From assembly GCA_002842495.1 (NCBI GenBank), contig PHDB01000004.1, forward strand, positions 1-64,000: a stretch of 64,000 bases of DNA. The letters run 5' to 3'. Position numbers and translations under genes: made by a program. The notes under the pieces were generated by a model. The model had not been told where the DNA came from. It was given only the letters and a program-made list of their open reading frames with translations, and did no database searches. This DNA comes from Bacteroidetes bacterium HGW-Bacteroidetes-6 (GTDB taxonomy: Bacteria > Bacteroidota > Bacteroidia > Bacteroidales > DTU049). Below, one piece after another: positions 26,320-36,030 of this stretch (position 1 is its first letter; each line of letters opens with the position of its first letter).

Positions 26320-27533
26320 TACAGGAAACTAGAATTGGGCTGGCTCGTTTAGGCAAAATTGACCCTGAAAGCATCAGCGATGCTATTTCTCATGGAGCAT
26401 ACGAAGGTTTTAAAAAAGCATTGACCCTAAACCCCGAAGAGATGCTCAGTCGCTACGAATCGTCGGGATTGCGTGGTCGTGGTGGAGCGGGTTTTCCAAC
26501 TGGTTTGAAACAAAAATTCACGAGTCAATCGTGTAGCGATTGTCAGAAATATGTTGTTTGTAATGCCGACGAAGGTGAGCCAGGTACTTTCAAGGATCGT
26601 ACCATCATGGAAAACGACCCGCATTTGCTGATAGAAGGAATGCTCATTGCTGCTTACACCATTGGAGCTTCGAAAGGATTTATTTATATCCGAGGCGAAT
26701 ACAACTTATCGATTGAGCGACTACGAAAAGCTATTGTAGATGCGAGTTCGCGTGGGTTTTTAGGCGACAATATTTTAGGTAACGCTTTTTCGTTTGAAAT
26801 GGAGTTGCGACTTGGTGCTGGTTCGTATTTGTGTGGTGAGGAACTCACCTTGCTCGAATCGCTCGAAGGCAAACGCGGATATCCGCGCATAAAACCTCCT
26901 TTTCCGGCCGAAAAAGGTCTTTGGGGAAATCCGACTTTAATAAATAATGTAGAAACTTTTGTTCAGCTACCAGCAATTTTAATAAATGGACTCGACTGGT
27001 ACACAGCTTTGGGCACCAGCGAATCGAAAGGAACAAAAATATTTACCATAAGCGGCAGGGTGAATCGGCCCGGATTCTACGAAGTAGAGATGGGAACAAC
27101 GCTTCGTCAACTTATCGAAGAGTTGGCCGGAGGCATGAAAAACGGCTATTCTTTTGCCGGTGCATTATTGGGTGGCGCTGCCGGAACATTTGTTGACGAA
27201 AGCCTACTCGACACACCCATGGCTTACGAAACACTGAAAGCAAAAGGAGCAACCATGGGTTCGGGAGCTATTATTGTGCTCGACAATACAACAGATAGAA
27301 TTGATTTTCTGCAAAACATTCTTGAGTTCTTCAAACACGAAAGCTGCGGAAAATGTGTTCCTTGCCGTATTGGGACTACATTGCTTTGCGAAATGTCAAG
27401 CCAGCTCGAATCGAATCCTGAAATTCTACAAAAAATGGTTAACGAAGCGAGTTACATGGCCCGCACATCGTTGTGTCCACTTGGACAAAGCCCGATATTG
27501 CCTCTGAAATCGTTTGAGCGGTATTTCAGCTAA
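26316..27533 (+). CDS. NuoF-like NADH-binding flavoprotein (51-kDa family)
   Basis: This 405-residue protein oxidises NAD(P)H with FMN and a [4Fe-4S] cluster. GLRGRGGAGFPTGLK is the NADH-binding glycine motif, VVCNADEGEPGTFKDR the FMN-binding motif, and GAGSYLCGEELTLLESLEG follows. The C-terminal cluster ligands are ESCGKCVPCRIGT and the later Cys in TSLCPLG. It lacks extra N- or C-terminal ferredoxin domains seen in some hydrogenase versions. An insertion CSDC lies just before the FMN motif. It is translationally coupled to the NuoE-like gene. The physiological partner is not encoded here; candidates include the Ehr-like complex at the left edge. Confidence 0.93.
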   Translation: MIQETRIGLARLGKIDPESISDAISHGAYEGFKKALTLNPEEMLSRYESSGLRGRGGAGFPTGLKQKFTSQSCSDCQKYVVCNADEGEPGTFKDRTIMENDPHLLIEGMLIAAYTIGASKGFIYIRGEYNLSIERLRKAIVDASSRGFLGDNILGNAFSFEMELRLGAGSYLCGEELTLLESLEGKRGYPRIKPPFPAEKGLWGNPTLINNVETFVQLPAILINGLDWYTALGTSESKGTKIFTISGRVNRPGFYEVEMGTTLRQLIEELAGGMKNGYSFAGALLGGAAGTFVDESLLDTPMAYETLKAKGATMGSGAIIVLDNTTDRIDFLQNILEFFKHESCGKCVPCRIGTTLLCEMSSQLESNPEILQKMVNEASYMARTSLCPLGQSPILPLKSFERYFS

Positions 27534-27534
27534 T

Positions 27535-29589
27535 TTATTCCAATTGCGTAATTATTCCCTCGTTAATGATCTTCGAATCGTCGCTTACAACAATTTTGGC
27601 GCCTTTTGCAACAATGAGTTCGGCTCCGGGAGGGATATAAAATACCGATCGGTTTTTGAGCACCAGTTTCGATTTTGGAGATAAATACATTCGTGTTCCA
27701 GGAAGCATTTCGAAACGAGTAGTACTGGTGAAACACCTTACACCACTAACCACAATAGATGAATCGGTATAGGTTGGAGTATAACCAATATCGAGTGTAA
27801 GTCGGCTTTTTTCGCCGAGCACCAGATCGTACTCATTGTCGGAAGCAAGCTTTGGAAGCACAATTCTTGGAGCACACCAACGCACATTCCCGGAAACAAG
27901 GTTGTCGCCATTTCGGACCCGCACAGTAATATCGCCTCGATTGGGGTAATTTTCCTTAACAATTTCAACACTGACCGAATTCAAATAAATGATTCGGTTG
28001 TCAGGTGCTGTGCCTTTGTTTACTAAACGGTCATCGTTAAGAAGAGTTAATGTGTTTGCTGTAGAAGGATTGGTAGAAATACCGATTTTCGCATTATTGC
28101 TTTTACGAAAAGAAAAGCCGGCTTCGCCAAGATATGGAAGATTGTTACGATATTCTGCCCCCACCTTTTCAATGGCAGGTTCTCGTTTTTCATTTTCGGC
28201 TATTCGCCCGTCGCCATTGTTGTCGAAAGCAATAATTTCAGAAACAGAATTTCCCGAAAGCGGATTACGGTAGCTGTATTTTCGTTCAAATGGATAAAAA
28301 AGCCCGTTCCCAACGCACCAGTTGTTTCGAACCATGGTGTCGCCCCACTGAATATCGTACATGCCACTTGCAGGAAGTACCCTCACAAAGTCGGCAGGAT
28401 CGCTGAATGCATTTTTTCCATCAATAGCATTGTGTGCAACTTGAATATAAGCATATAATCCCGGAGCGGCAACGCCGGAACAGCCCGACGATTGATACTG
28501 AAAAACGTCGAACGGACTACCATTGAAGCTTTGCGTTTGGTGGTTCTCGATCCACAACCACTGTTGATATTCATTGGCTGGAATTCCAGGTAAGCGGATG
28601 CGGATTGCATCACCATATTTTACAAAATCACGGATAACCAAAACAGTATCCATGCATTTTCCACTGGTAAAATCAAAATCGGTTTTCACCTCTTCGCCAC
28701 CCTCATTTATAGCGGAGATAAACCACTTTTTACAAGATGGTTTCCATCCCAATTTGTAGCGATCCCAGCCGTTACAGGTCATCAACGATTTATTGGCAGC
28801 GCCCATCATGCCCCACCCACCCTGAAACGACATAAAAAATTGTGGACCACTGGCAGCATGATTTCCTCCACAACAATGCACATTATTCCCTCCAAGCAAC
28901 AGATGATTGAATTCATGCAGCATAATATGAATAGGATTAGCATTTCTGGTACTAAAAACGCTATACGTATCGGTTTTCACAGGTCCTTTGGCCGACAAAT
29001 TACCAGCCGAAGCATAACCTGCAAGATTACCGGGGTAAGTTGAATTCCGGACAATAAACATGATATGGTCGAAACACATCAAATCGGAGCTATCGCTCTT
29101 AACCTTTACAACTCCTGCCTTCGACTTCTTCCAGAGGTTAAAGCTATCGGCCGGCAAATTGCTTTGAGTGAGAAACCCTTTCTCCCAAATACTATTGATA
29201 AGTGCTCCGGCATCAACACGTCCATCCGATTTATACACAAAAGGAGCCGAAAGATTTTCGGGATTGAGTAAAATGTCGGCGTACACCCGAAAATTGCCAA
29301 AAGAGCTCTCGTTATAGTAGCAAGTGCCCAATCCCTTGCTTTTACCGGGACCCGTATCGAAAAGCTCGTTTGCCCAAGAGGGATATTTACCCGGTTTCCA
29401 ATACTCCCCCACTTCAGATGTAAATTTATCGGTACCGTTCGGATATTCAATTTCGATAAAAACAAGCAAAATCCTGAATGCACCATGTGCCGGAAGCATT
29501 TCTCCGTTTCGAGTGTTCATATCGCCTCCCTGCTGACTGAAAGCAAAAAAAGCAGAAAACAAAAGCAATACAATCGGAATTGAACGCAT
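27535..29589 (-). CDS. Secreted M6-like metalloprotease candidate with beta-solenoid-like tail
   Basis: The ATG at 29589 (MRSIPIV) is preferred to one 120 nt upstream, because it begins a normal signal peptide (LLLFSAFFAFSQ); this gives 684 residues. The zinc motif is HEFNH inside LHEFNHLLLGGNNVH, and the region around it (SRNANPIHIML, GGWGMMGA) is like immune inhibitor A/M6 peptidases. The spacing to a third ligand differs from the usual HExxHxxGxxH, so activity is uncertain. A Cys-rich HCCGGNH follows. The last 50 residues (SKLVLKNRSVFYIPPGAELI) look like a short beta-solenoid; I see no type IX sorting domain. It ends 1 bp after nuoF, on the other strand. Confidence 0.75.
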   Translation of the reverse strand: MRSIPIVLLLFSAFFAFSQQGGDMNTRNGEMLPAHGAFRILLVFIEIEYPNGTDKFTSEVGEYWKPGKYPSWANELFDTGPGKSKGLGTCYYNESSFGNFRVYADILLNPENLSAPFVYKSDGRVDAGALINSIWEKGFLTQSNLPADSFNLWKKSKAGVVKVKSDSSDLMCFDHIMFIVRNSTYPGNLAGYASAGNLSAKGPVKTDTYSVFSTRNANPIHIMLHEFNHLLLGGNNVHCCGGNHAASGPQFFMSFQGGWGMMGAANKSLMTCNGWDRYKLGWKPSCKKWFISAINEGGEEVKTDFDFTSGKCMDTVLVIRDFVKYGDAIRIRLPGIPANEYQQWLWIENHQTQSFNGSPFDVFQYQSSGCSGVAAPGLYAYIQVAHNAIDGKNAFSDPADFVRVLPASGMYDIQWGDTMVRNNWCVGNGLFYPFERKYSYRNPLSGNSVSEIIAFDNNGDGRIAENEKREPAIEKVGAEYRNNLPYLGEAGFSFRKSNNAKIGISTNPSTANTLTLLNDDRLVNKGTAPDNRIIYLNSVSVEIVKENYPNRGDITVRVRNGDNLVSGNVRWCAPRIVLPKLASDNEYDLVLGEKSRLTLDIGYTPTYTDSSIVVSGVRCFTSTTRFEMLPGTRMYLSPKSKLVLKNRSVFYIPPGAELIVAKGAKIVVSDDSKIINEGIITQLE

Positions 29590-29837
29590 AATCAATACTT
29601 TGTTGTAAATATATAAAAAAGTATAATAGTAAAATGCAAATAACTTCGATTTTATATCGCCTATCAATTTAAAATTACAGTTTAAATAAACAATTGAAGA
29701 GAAAAACATGTTTTCTATTTACATGATTATAAGCCACATAAACAAGACACTATTCAATACATTTTATATTTAATTGAGTCATATCTACATTTAAATTGAA
29801 TATTTCATCGATTTATCGAATTGAATTAAAATATTTG

Positions 29838-29845
29838 TATCTTTG
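29838..29845 (+). promoter_or_regulatory. Promoter -7 box TATCTTTG for the T9SS type A protein
   Basis: A perfect TAnnTTTG, 16 nt before the ATG at 29862, in a very AT-rich leader. Confidence 0.55.
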
Positions 29846-29861
29846 CAGAAATTTTTAAACC

Positions 29862-30854
29862 ATGAAAAAACTTTTCACTTTTTTAGCAGCTACTGCTTTC
29901 ATATTTTCGTTAAGCGCACAACAATCGGATGATTGTAACGGATGTGTTTCTCAGCCAGTAAAGCCGGTTGCCAATCAACTTCCCAACAGTACAAAAGGGC
30001 TCTTAATTGACAATGGATCATTTATTACAAATGCCGCTAATCCTGCTGATCCTGATTCAAGTGTTTTGCAACTCACAAGTAACACCCTTGGTGGTGGCTT
30101 CCAATCGGGTCTTGGCTACGCAATTGCTGACGATTTTGTTATCGCAACCGGTTCTTGGGCTATTGATTCTATACAAATCTTTGGATATCAAACCGGAAGC
30201 GACACATTAGCTTCTACTTTCACCGGCCTGTTTATTCGTATTTGGGATGGCAATCCCAGTTCAGGAGGCACCATTGTTTGGGGTGATACTACGACTAATG
30301 TCCTTGACAATACTTATTGGTCGCATGTTTACCGTGGATCAAGCTCATCGTGGGGTACAACCCGTCCGATTATGGTACTAACCGCTGCTCCTACTTCGCT
30401 CACTTTACCTGCCGGCACATACTGGATTGAATTTCAGGCAGCCGGTTCCGGTGCTTCGGGCCCATGGTGTGTTCCCATTACAATTGTAAATCAGGAAATG
30501 ACAGGTGATGCATATCAACGTGCTGCCGGTGTATTCAATCCATGGACAGATACAGGAAGTCTTCAGGGACTTGGAGCTCCTTTCAAAATTTACGGAACAG
30601 CTATTACCAGCCTCGAAGAAAATGATGTAATGGTGAATATTTTCCCCAATCCAGCAAAAACAGAAATCAGAGTCAATGCTGACGAAAACATCAACCGTGT
30701 AATTATGTACGACCAAACAGGTAATACTGTTGTCTCAATCGAAACCTCAGGAACGCAAGCTTCAATTAGCACTAGCGATATGACACCTGGCGTATATTAC
30801 ATTCTGACTGAAACCGAAAGTGGTATTTCGTCAACCAAAATTATTGTTGAATAA
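29862..30854 (+). CDS. Secreted protein with T9SS type A sorting domain
   Basis: This 330-residue protein has a signal peptide (FLAATAFIFSLSAQ) and a beta-sandwich-like body of unknown role (IADDFVIATGSWAIDSIQIF, YWIEFQAAGSGASG). Residues about 250-330 are the type A C-terminal sorting domain: VNIFPNPAKTEIRVNA, VIMYDQTGNTV and a final GISSTKIIVE. That domain sends the protein through the type IX system to the surface. The body lacks catalytic motifs I recognise. It is monocistronic, with a perfect -7 box and a strong terminator. Confidence 0.88.
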   Translation: MKKLFTFLAATAFIFSLSAQQSDDCNGCVSQPVKPVANQLPNSTKGLLIDNGSFITNAANPADPDSSVLQLTSNTLGGGFQSGLGYAIADDFVIATGSWAIDSIQIFGYQTGSDTLASTFTGLFIRIWDGNPSSGGTIVWGDTTTNVLDNTYWSHVYRGSSSSWGTTRPIMVLTAAPTSLTLPAGTYWIEFQAAGSGASGPWCVPITIVNQEMTGDAYQRAAGVFNPWTDTGSLQGLGAPFKIYGTAITSLEENDVMVNIFPNPAKTEIRVNADENINRVIMYDQTGNTVVSIETSGTQASISTSDMTPGVYYILTETESGISSTKIIVE

Positions 30855-30876
30855 ACAATTCTTCCTTATTTTTGAA

Positions 30877-30907
30877 GCAGGCTTTGGACACAAAGTCTGC
30901 TTTTTAT
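30877..30907 (+). terminator. Terminator of the T9SS type A gene
   Basis: AGCAGGCTTTG (30877-30887) pairs with CAAAGTCTGCT (30892-30902), with one G-T pair and a short loop, followed by a T run. Confidence 0.85.
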
Positions 30908-30952
30908 TATACAATCATTTAAAGCAACAAAGACAATTCAATATTCTCATGT

Positions 30953-30960
30953 ATCTTTGC
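30953..30960 (+). promoter_or_regulatory. Promoter -7 box TATCTTTG for pheT
   Basis: A perfect TAnnTTTG 16 nt before the pheT ATG at 30977. Confidence 0.55.
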
Positions 30961-30976
30961 AGAAAATGATTCTGAG

Positions 30977-33433
30977 ATGAAAATTTCGTACAATTGGCTT
31001 AAAGAGTATCTGAATATTGATTTACCCGCAAACACTGTTTCAGAAATTTTGACCGATAATGGTCTCGAGGTTGAAGGCATTGAAGAATACGAAGAAATAA
31101 AGGGAAGTCTGAAAGGTGTTGTAGTCGGTCATATTCTTGAATGCAACAAAATGGAAGGTTCCGACCATTTAAGTGTAACACTTGTTGATACTGGCAACGA
31201 GAAAAACCAGATTGTGTGTGGCGCATCTAATGTTGCTGCGGGTCAAAAAGTAATGGTCGCACTTCCAGGAACCACATTATATATGGCCGACGGAACATCG
31301 TTAACAATCAAAAAAGCCAAGCTTCGTGGCGTTGAGAGCAGCGGTATGATTTGTGCCGAAGACGAACTGGGGCTTGGACAATCGCACGATGGAATCATGG
31401 TACTTGATCCAGCAACACCAGTAGGAACTGAGGCCTCAAAGCTTCACAATATTGCAACAGACATTGTTTTCGAAATTGGCCTCACCCCCAACCGAAGCGA
31501 CGCTATGTGTCATAGTGGTGTTGCTCGCGACATTTATGCTGCACTTCGGCAAAGAATGAAATCGAACGATATTTCTTTCCAGTTACCCTCCGTAGATAAA
31601 TTTTCAAAAGGTAATACTAAACTTGACACTACCATAGAATTGTTAAATCCCGAGGCCTGCATTCGTTATTGCGGCCTTACATTATCAGATCTGAAGGTCA
31701 CCGAAAGTCCTTCTTGGCTCAAAAACTACCTCAATGCAGTTGGTCTGCGTCCCATAAACGTTGTGGTTGATGTTACTCAATTTGTCATGCTCGAAATTGG
31801 TCAACCGCTTCATGCATTCGACCTTGATAAAATAGAAGACCGTAAAGTGGTAATTCGTTTCGAAAAAGAAGGAACTCCATTTGTCACTCTCGATGGTGTT
31901 GAGCGAAAGTTAAGTGCCGAGGACCTCATGATTTGTGACGGAAAAAAGGGAATGTGTATTGCCGGTGTATTTGGAGGAAACAGCAGTGGCGTTAGCATGA
32001 GCACAAGCAAAGTATTTCTTGAAAGTGCCTGCTTCTCGCCTGTCCACATTCGAAAAACAGCAAAACGCCATGGTCTTCACACCGATGCTTCGTTCCGGTT
32101 CGAGCGCGGTACCGATCCGGAAATTGCTATTTATGCATTAAAGCGGGCAGCTACATTGCTTTGCGACATTACCGGATGCAGCATCAGCAGCGATATTATT
32201 GATATTTATCCAAAACAGATAGTAAAGAACGAAGTCATTATTCAACTTGCTGAACTCGAAAAATTTGCAGGCATGTCTATCCCTGCAAATGATGCCTTGC
32301 AGATTTTGAAAGACCTCGACTTTGAAATTATAGCACACAATAACGATAGCATTTCGGTGCGTGTTCCCTTGAACCGCGTTGATGTATTGCGTGATGTTGA
32401 TGTTTACGAAGAGATTCTGAGAATTTATGGATACAACAATATTCCTTTGCCTGAAAAGGCCAACACCATATACCCGATCGTAAATAAGCTAAGTCTTCAC
32501 AAAATGGTTCAGCGGGTCAGCAATTATCTGTCGGCCAGCGGAAGTCAGGAAATTATGTGCAATTCGCTCAGCAGCCTTCAATGGTTTGAAAAAACAGGAG
32601 TTTTTGACATTAAGCATATTGTAAAAGTTCAAAACCCGCTGAGTCGGGAATTAAACGTCATGCGATTAAGCATGTTGCCCGGGATGTTACAATCGGTAGC
32701 ATATAATATCAACCGAAATGCTTTAAGTCTTAAATTGTACGAAATAGGAAGAACATACCAACTCGTCAGCAACGATAAAGAAAAGATAGTCACAGAGCGT
32801 TTTTCGGAACAAAACATGCTTTCTATCTGTTTCACAGGCGAAACACGACCCGAAAACTGGAATTACAAAAGTGAAAAAACAGGATTCTTCACGATGAAAT
32901 CATCTATCGAAAGCCTGTTCAGACATTTGGGTTTAATGGAATGGCTTGCCATTGACGACAATGTACCGGGAATATTTGAATACGGAGCATCATACATACT
33001 TAATAGCAACACATTGGCTTCTTTTGGACTTGTGAAAAAATCGATCTGCCAATTATCGGATGTTGATAACGATTTATGGTTTGCCGAAATCAATCTTGAC
33101 CTTATGCTGAAAAAGCTGCGCAAATCAAGTATTTCATTCAAAGAGATTGCGCGCTTTCCTTCGATGCGTCGAGACCTCTCATTGCTGATCGATAAAAAAG
33201 TAACATTTGCTCAACTTGCTCAAGCTGCAAAACAAGCCGAGAAAAAATTACTTAAAGAGGTAGGCTTATTCGATGTTTATATTGACAAGAAGCTTGGCGA
33301 TGACAAAAAGAGCTATGCTGTAAGTTTCACATTCCTCAACGAAGAAAAGACACTCACCGATAAAGAAATCGACAAGGCTATGGAACGTATTATAGCATCT
33401 ATAAGCCAATCGACTGCTGCACAAATTCGATAA
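30977..33433 (+). CDS. pheT: Phenylalanine-tRNA ligase beta subunit
   Basis: This 818-residue protein is the beta chain of the alpha2-beta2 enzyme that charges tRNA-Phe. Domains in order: N-terminal B1/EMAP tRNA-binding domain (about 40-155, VVGHILECNKMEGSDHLSVT), B3/B4 editing domain (about 215-390, VVDVTQFVMLEIGQPLHAFD), B5 DNA-binding-like domain (about 405-475), the catalytic-like core (about 480-690) and a C-terminal ferredoxin-fold anticodon-binding domain (ARFPSMRRDLSLLID onward). Length matches the family. The alpha subunit gene is not in the window, so pheS and pheT are separated here. Confidence 0.97.
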   Translation: MKISYNWLKEYLNIDLPANTVSEILTDNGLEVEGIEEYEEIKGSLKGVVVGHILECNKMEGSDHLSVTLVDTGNEKNQIVCGASNVAAGQKVMVALPGTTLYMADGTSLTIKKAKLRGVESSGMICAEDELGLGQSHDGIMVLDPATPVGTEASKLHNIATDIVFEIGLTPNRSDAMCHSGVARDIYAALRQRMKSNDISFQLPSVDKFSKGNTKLDTTIELLNPEACIRYCGLTLSDLKVTESPSWLKNYLNAVGLRPINVVVDVTQFVMLEIGQPLHAFDLDKIEDRKVVIRFEKEGTPFVTLDGVERKLSAEDLMICDGKKGMCIAGVFGGNSSGVSMSTSKVFLESACFSPVHIRKTAKRHGLHTDASFRFERGTDPEIAIYALKRAATLLCDITGCSISSDIIDIYPKQIVKNEVIIQLAELEKFAGMSIPANDALQILKDLDFEIIAHNNDSISVRVPLNRVDVLRDVDVYEEILRIYGYNNIPLPEKANTIYPIVNKLSLHKMVQRVSNYLSASGSQEIMCNSLSSLQWFEKTGVFDIKHIVKVQNPLSRELNVMRLSMLPGMLQSVAYNINRNALSLKLYEIGRTYQLVSNDKEKIVTERFSEQNMLSICFTGETRPENWNYKSEKTGFFTMKSSIESLFRHLGLMEWLAIDDNVPGIFEYGASYILNSNTLASFGLVKKSICQLSDVDNDLWFAEINLDLMLKKLRKSSISFKEIARFPSMRRDLSLLIDKKVTFAQLAQAAKQAEKKLLKEVGLFDVYIDKKLGDDKKSYAVSFTFLNEEKTLTDKEIDKAMERIIASISQSTAAQIR

Positions 33434-33437
33434 ATAA

Positions 33438-35246
33438 TTATCGACTTAATCGCTTGCGTTCGGTATGATCAAGTATTGTTTTGCGTAATCGCAAAGCCAA
33501 TGGCGTAATTTCGAGTTGTTCATCCTCTGCCAGATATTCCATGGCTTCTTCGAGTGAAAAACGACGGGGAGGAACAAGAATGGCTTTGTCGTCGCTACCC
33601 GATGCTCGCATATTACTCATTTTTTTCGTAATAACAACATTTACCACTAAGTCGTCCTGACGAATATGTTCGCCAATGACCTGACCTGCATATACATTTT
33701 CAAAAGGCTCAACAAAGAAATGTCCCCGATCCTGAAGACGGTTGAGAGAATAAGCAATCGCCTGACCAGTTTCCATGGCAACCAAAGCCCCATTTCGAGT
33801 AACAGGCATATCACCTTTCACAGGTTCAAACCCTTTGAAACGATGAGAAATAACCGACTCTCCTTCAGTTGCGGTAAGCACTACATTACGTAGACCAAAT
33901 AGCCCACGTGCAGGAATTGAAAATTCGAGACGAGTGCGATCGCCGCGATTCTCGATATCAATAATCTCTCCTTTTCGCGTGGTAACCACATCAATCACAC
34001 GACCGCTAAAATCGGATTTAACATTGATAGTAAGGTATTCAATGGGTTCACATTTAACACCATCAACTTCTTTGATAATAACTTTAGGCTGCCCCACCTG
34101 CAATTCATATCCTTCACGGCGCATGGTCTCGATAAGAATACTGAGGTGAAGAACTCCGCGACCAAACACCAGCCATGAATCGGCTGATGGAGAATCCTGA
34201 ACCCGAAGAGCAAGATTTTTTTCGGTTTCTTTATAAAGACGATCGCGTACATGGCGCGATGTCACAAATTTTCCATCTTTTCCATAAAAAGGGGAATTGT
34301 TGATGGAAAACATCATATTGATGGTTGGTTCATCCACATGAATGGGAGGAAGTGCCTCCGGGTTTTCGGCATCGGCAATGGTATCACCAATTTCAAATTC
34401 TTGTGGTCCAAAAATGGCACAAATCTCACCTGCACGAACTGTGGTCTTCAGCCGTTCTTTTCCCAAACCTTCAAAAACATACAATTCCTTGATTTTTGTC
34501 CGAATAAATGAACCATCTTTTTTGATAATTGCAATATCATCACCAGCTGCAACTTGCCCGCGCATAATACGCCCCACAGCAATACGTCCGGTATACGACG
34601 AATAATCAAGCGAAGTTATCATCATCTGTAGAGTTCCTTGTTCGAATTTCGGTTCTGGAATTCGTTCAATTATTAAATCGAGCAGATAGGTTACATCTTC
34701 GGTAACTTCGTCCCAATGATGCGACATCCAGCCTTGCTTGGCTGAACCATAAACAGTTGGAAAGTCCAACTGGTCATTATTAGCTCCCAATGAAAACATA
34801 AGATCAAAAACAGCTTCCATGGCCATTTCCGGATTGCAATTGGGCTTATCAACCTTATTCACTACAACAATGGGTTTCAGGTTCATTTCCAATGCTTTTT
34901 CCAAAACATAACGTGTTTGGGGCATCGGGCCTTCGAAAGCATCTACAACCAATAAAACACCATCGGCCATATTGAGCACACGCTCTACTTCTCCTCCAAA
35001 ATCAGCGTGACCCGGAGTATCTATGATATTGATTTTAAAACCCTTGTAACGAACCGAAACATTCTTCGCCAAAATAGTAATGCCTCGTTCACGTTCAAGA
35101 TCGTTACTATCAAGAATGAGATCTCCCATATTCTGATTGTCGCGAAACAATTTCACCTGATGCAGGATACGGTCAACCAGAGTGGTTTTCCCGTGGTCAA
35201 CATGCGCGATTATCGCAATATTTCTAACTTTCACAGTGTCTGACAT
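33438..35246 (-). CDS. typA: Translational GTPase TypA/BipA
   Basis: The ATG at 35246 ([19 protein letters not shown]) is chosen because the first residues of the family begin there, and a -7 box lies upstream at 35268-35275, downstream of the alternative start at 35345. The protein then has 602 residues. The GTPase motifs are AHVDHGKTT (G1), ERGITILAK (G2), [10 protein letters not shown] (G3) and NKVDK (G4). Domain II, the EF-G-like domains and the C-terminal TypA-specific part ([20 protein letters not shown]) are all present. It acts on the ribosome in cold and stress adaptation. The 3' end is 4 bp from that of pheT. Confidence 0.96.
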   Translation of the reverse strand: MSDTVKVRNIAIIAHVDHGKTTLVDRILHQVKLFRDNQNMGDLILDSNDLERERGITILAKNVSVRYKGFKINIIDTPGHADFGGEVERVLNMADGVLLVVDAFEGPMPQTRYVLEKALEMNLKPIVVVNKVDKPNCNPEMAMEAVFDLMFSLGANNDQLDFPTVYGSAKQGWMSHHWDEVTEDVTYLLDLIIERIPEPKFEQGTLQMMITSLDYSSYTGRIAVGRIMRGQVAAGDDIAIIKKDGSFIRTKIKELYVFEGLGKERLKTTVRAGEICAIFGPQEFEIGDTIADAENPEALPPIHVDEPTINMMFSINNSPFYGKDGKFVTSRHVRDRLYKETEKNLALRVQDSPSADSWLVFGRGVLHLSILIETMRREGYELQVGQPKVIIKEVDGVKCEPIEYLTINVKSDFSGRVIDVVTTRKGEIIDIENRGDRTRLEFSIPARGLFGLRNVVLTATEGESVISHRFKGFEPVKGDMPVTRNGALVAMETGQAIAYSLNRLQDRGHFFVEPFENVYAGQVIGEHIRQDDLVVNVVITKKMSNMRASGSDDKAILVPPRRFSLEEAMEYLAEDEQLEITPLALRLRKTILDHTERKRLSR

Positions 35247-35267
35247 ACAGTCCTTTAAAATAAAGCG

Positions 35268-35275
35268 CAAAGGTA
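35268..35275 (-). promoter_or_regulatory. Promoter -7 box TACCTTTG for typA
   Basis: A perfect TAnnTTTG on the minus strand, 21 nt before the ATG at 35246. It supports that start over the upstream one. Confidence 0.6.
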
Positions 35276-35427
35276 CTATTAAATTTTGGAGCAGAGCAGA
35301 CTGAATATCAAAATCAATGAGATATAAATTTTCCAAGTTCAGCAAAGAGTATAATTAAATTGCAAAAAGCACTAAAAAAGCTGTAATCTTAAGTATAAAG
35401 GTTTATCGCAACCAAAAATAAAACACA

Positions 35428-35457
35428 TTGTAACAAACGAAAAATTCAGTATGTTTG
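35428..35457 (+). promoter_or_regulatory. Promoter of purE: TTG, 19-nt spacer, TATGTTTG
   Basis: TTG at 35428-35430 and TATGTTTG at 35450-35457 match both phylum promoter elements with an exact 19-nt spacer. The ATG lies 21 nt downstream. Confidence 0.8.
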
Positions 35458-35478
35458 TAAAGAATTTCAAACAGTATT

Positions 35479-35985
35479 ATGGAAGCTAAAGTCAGTATTA
35501 TTATGGGCAGTATGAGCGACTGGCCAGTTATGGAGAAAGCAGCTCAATTTTTCGAAGAAATGCAAATTCCCTTTGAAATACATGCATTATCGGCTCACCG
35601 CACTCCTGCTGAGGTTGAAAAATTCGCTAAAAATGCCTCAACCAAAGGTATTCAGGTTATTATTGCTGCGGCAGGAATGGCAGCTCATTTGCCAGGGGTT
35701 ATTGCTTCAATGACATCGGTGCCGGTAATAGGAGTACCCATAAAAAGTTCGTTCGACGGACTTGATGCTTTGCTTGCTATTGTTCAAATGCCTCCCGGAA
35801 TTCCTGTTGCCACGGTTGGCGTCAATGGAGCATTGAATTCAGCTATTCTTGCGGGGCAAATTCTATCGGTTGGCAATCCAAAACTGGCTGAAAAAATGCT
35901 TGTTTACAAAAACAATCTGAAGGAAAAGGTTATTCAGGCCAACGAAGAGCTCAAACAAGTGATTTTCAGCTACAAAACCAATTAG
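35479..35985 (+). CDS. purE: N5-carboxyaminoimidazole ribonucleotide mutase
   Basis: This 168-residue class I PurE rearranges N5-CAIR to CAIR in de novo purine synthesis. The active-site strings are IIMGSMSDWPVM at the N-terminus, LSAHRTPAEV with the catalytic His, and AAGMAAHLPGVIASMTSVPV. The length fits class I, the short mutase form that works with PurK. The gene has its own promoter. The two outer-membrane genes that follow begin 45 bp later, so they may be part of the same transcript. Confidence 0.96.
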   Translation: MEAKVSIIMGSMSDWPVMEKAAQFFEEMQIPFEIHALSAHRTPAEVEKFAKNASTKGIQVIIAAAGMAAHLPGVIASMTSVPVIGVPIKSSFDGLDALLAIVQMPPGIPVATVGVNGALNSAILAGQILSVGNPKLAEKMLVYKNNLKEKVIQANEELKQVIFSYKTN

Positions 35986-36030
35986 TCCGAAAATCCTAGG
36001 GCTTTTTATCTAGACTAAACCGGCATTATC

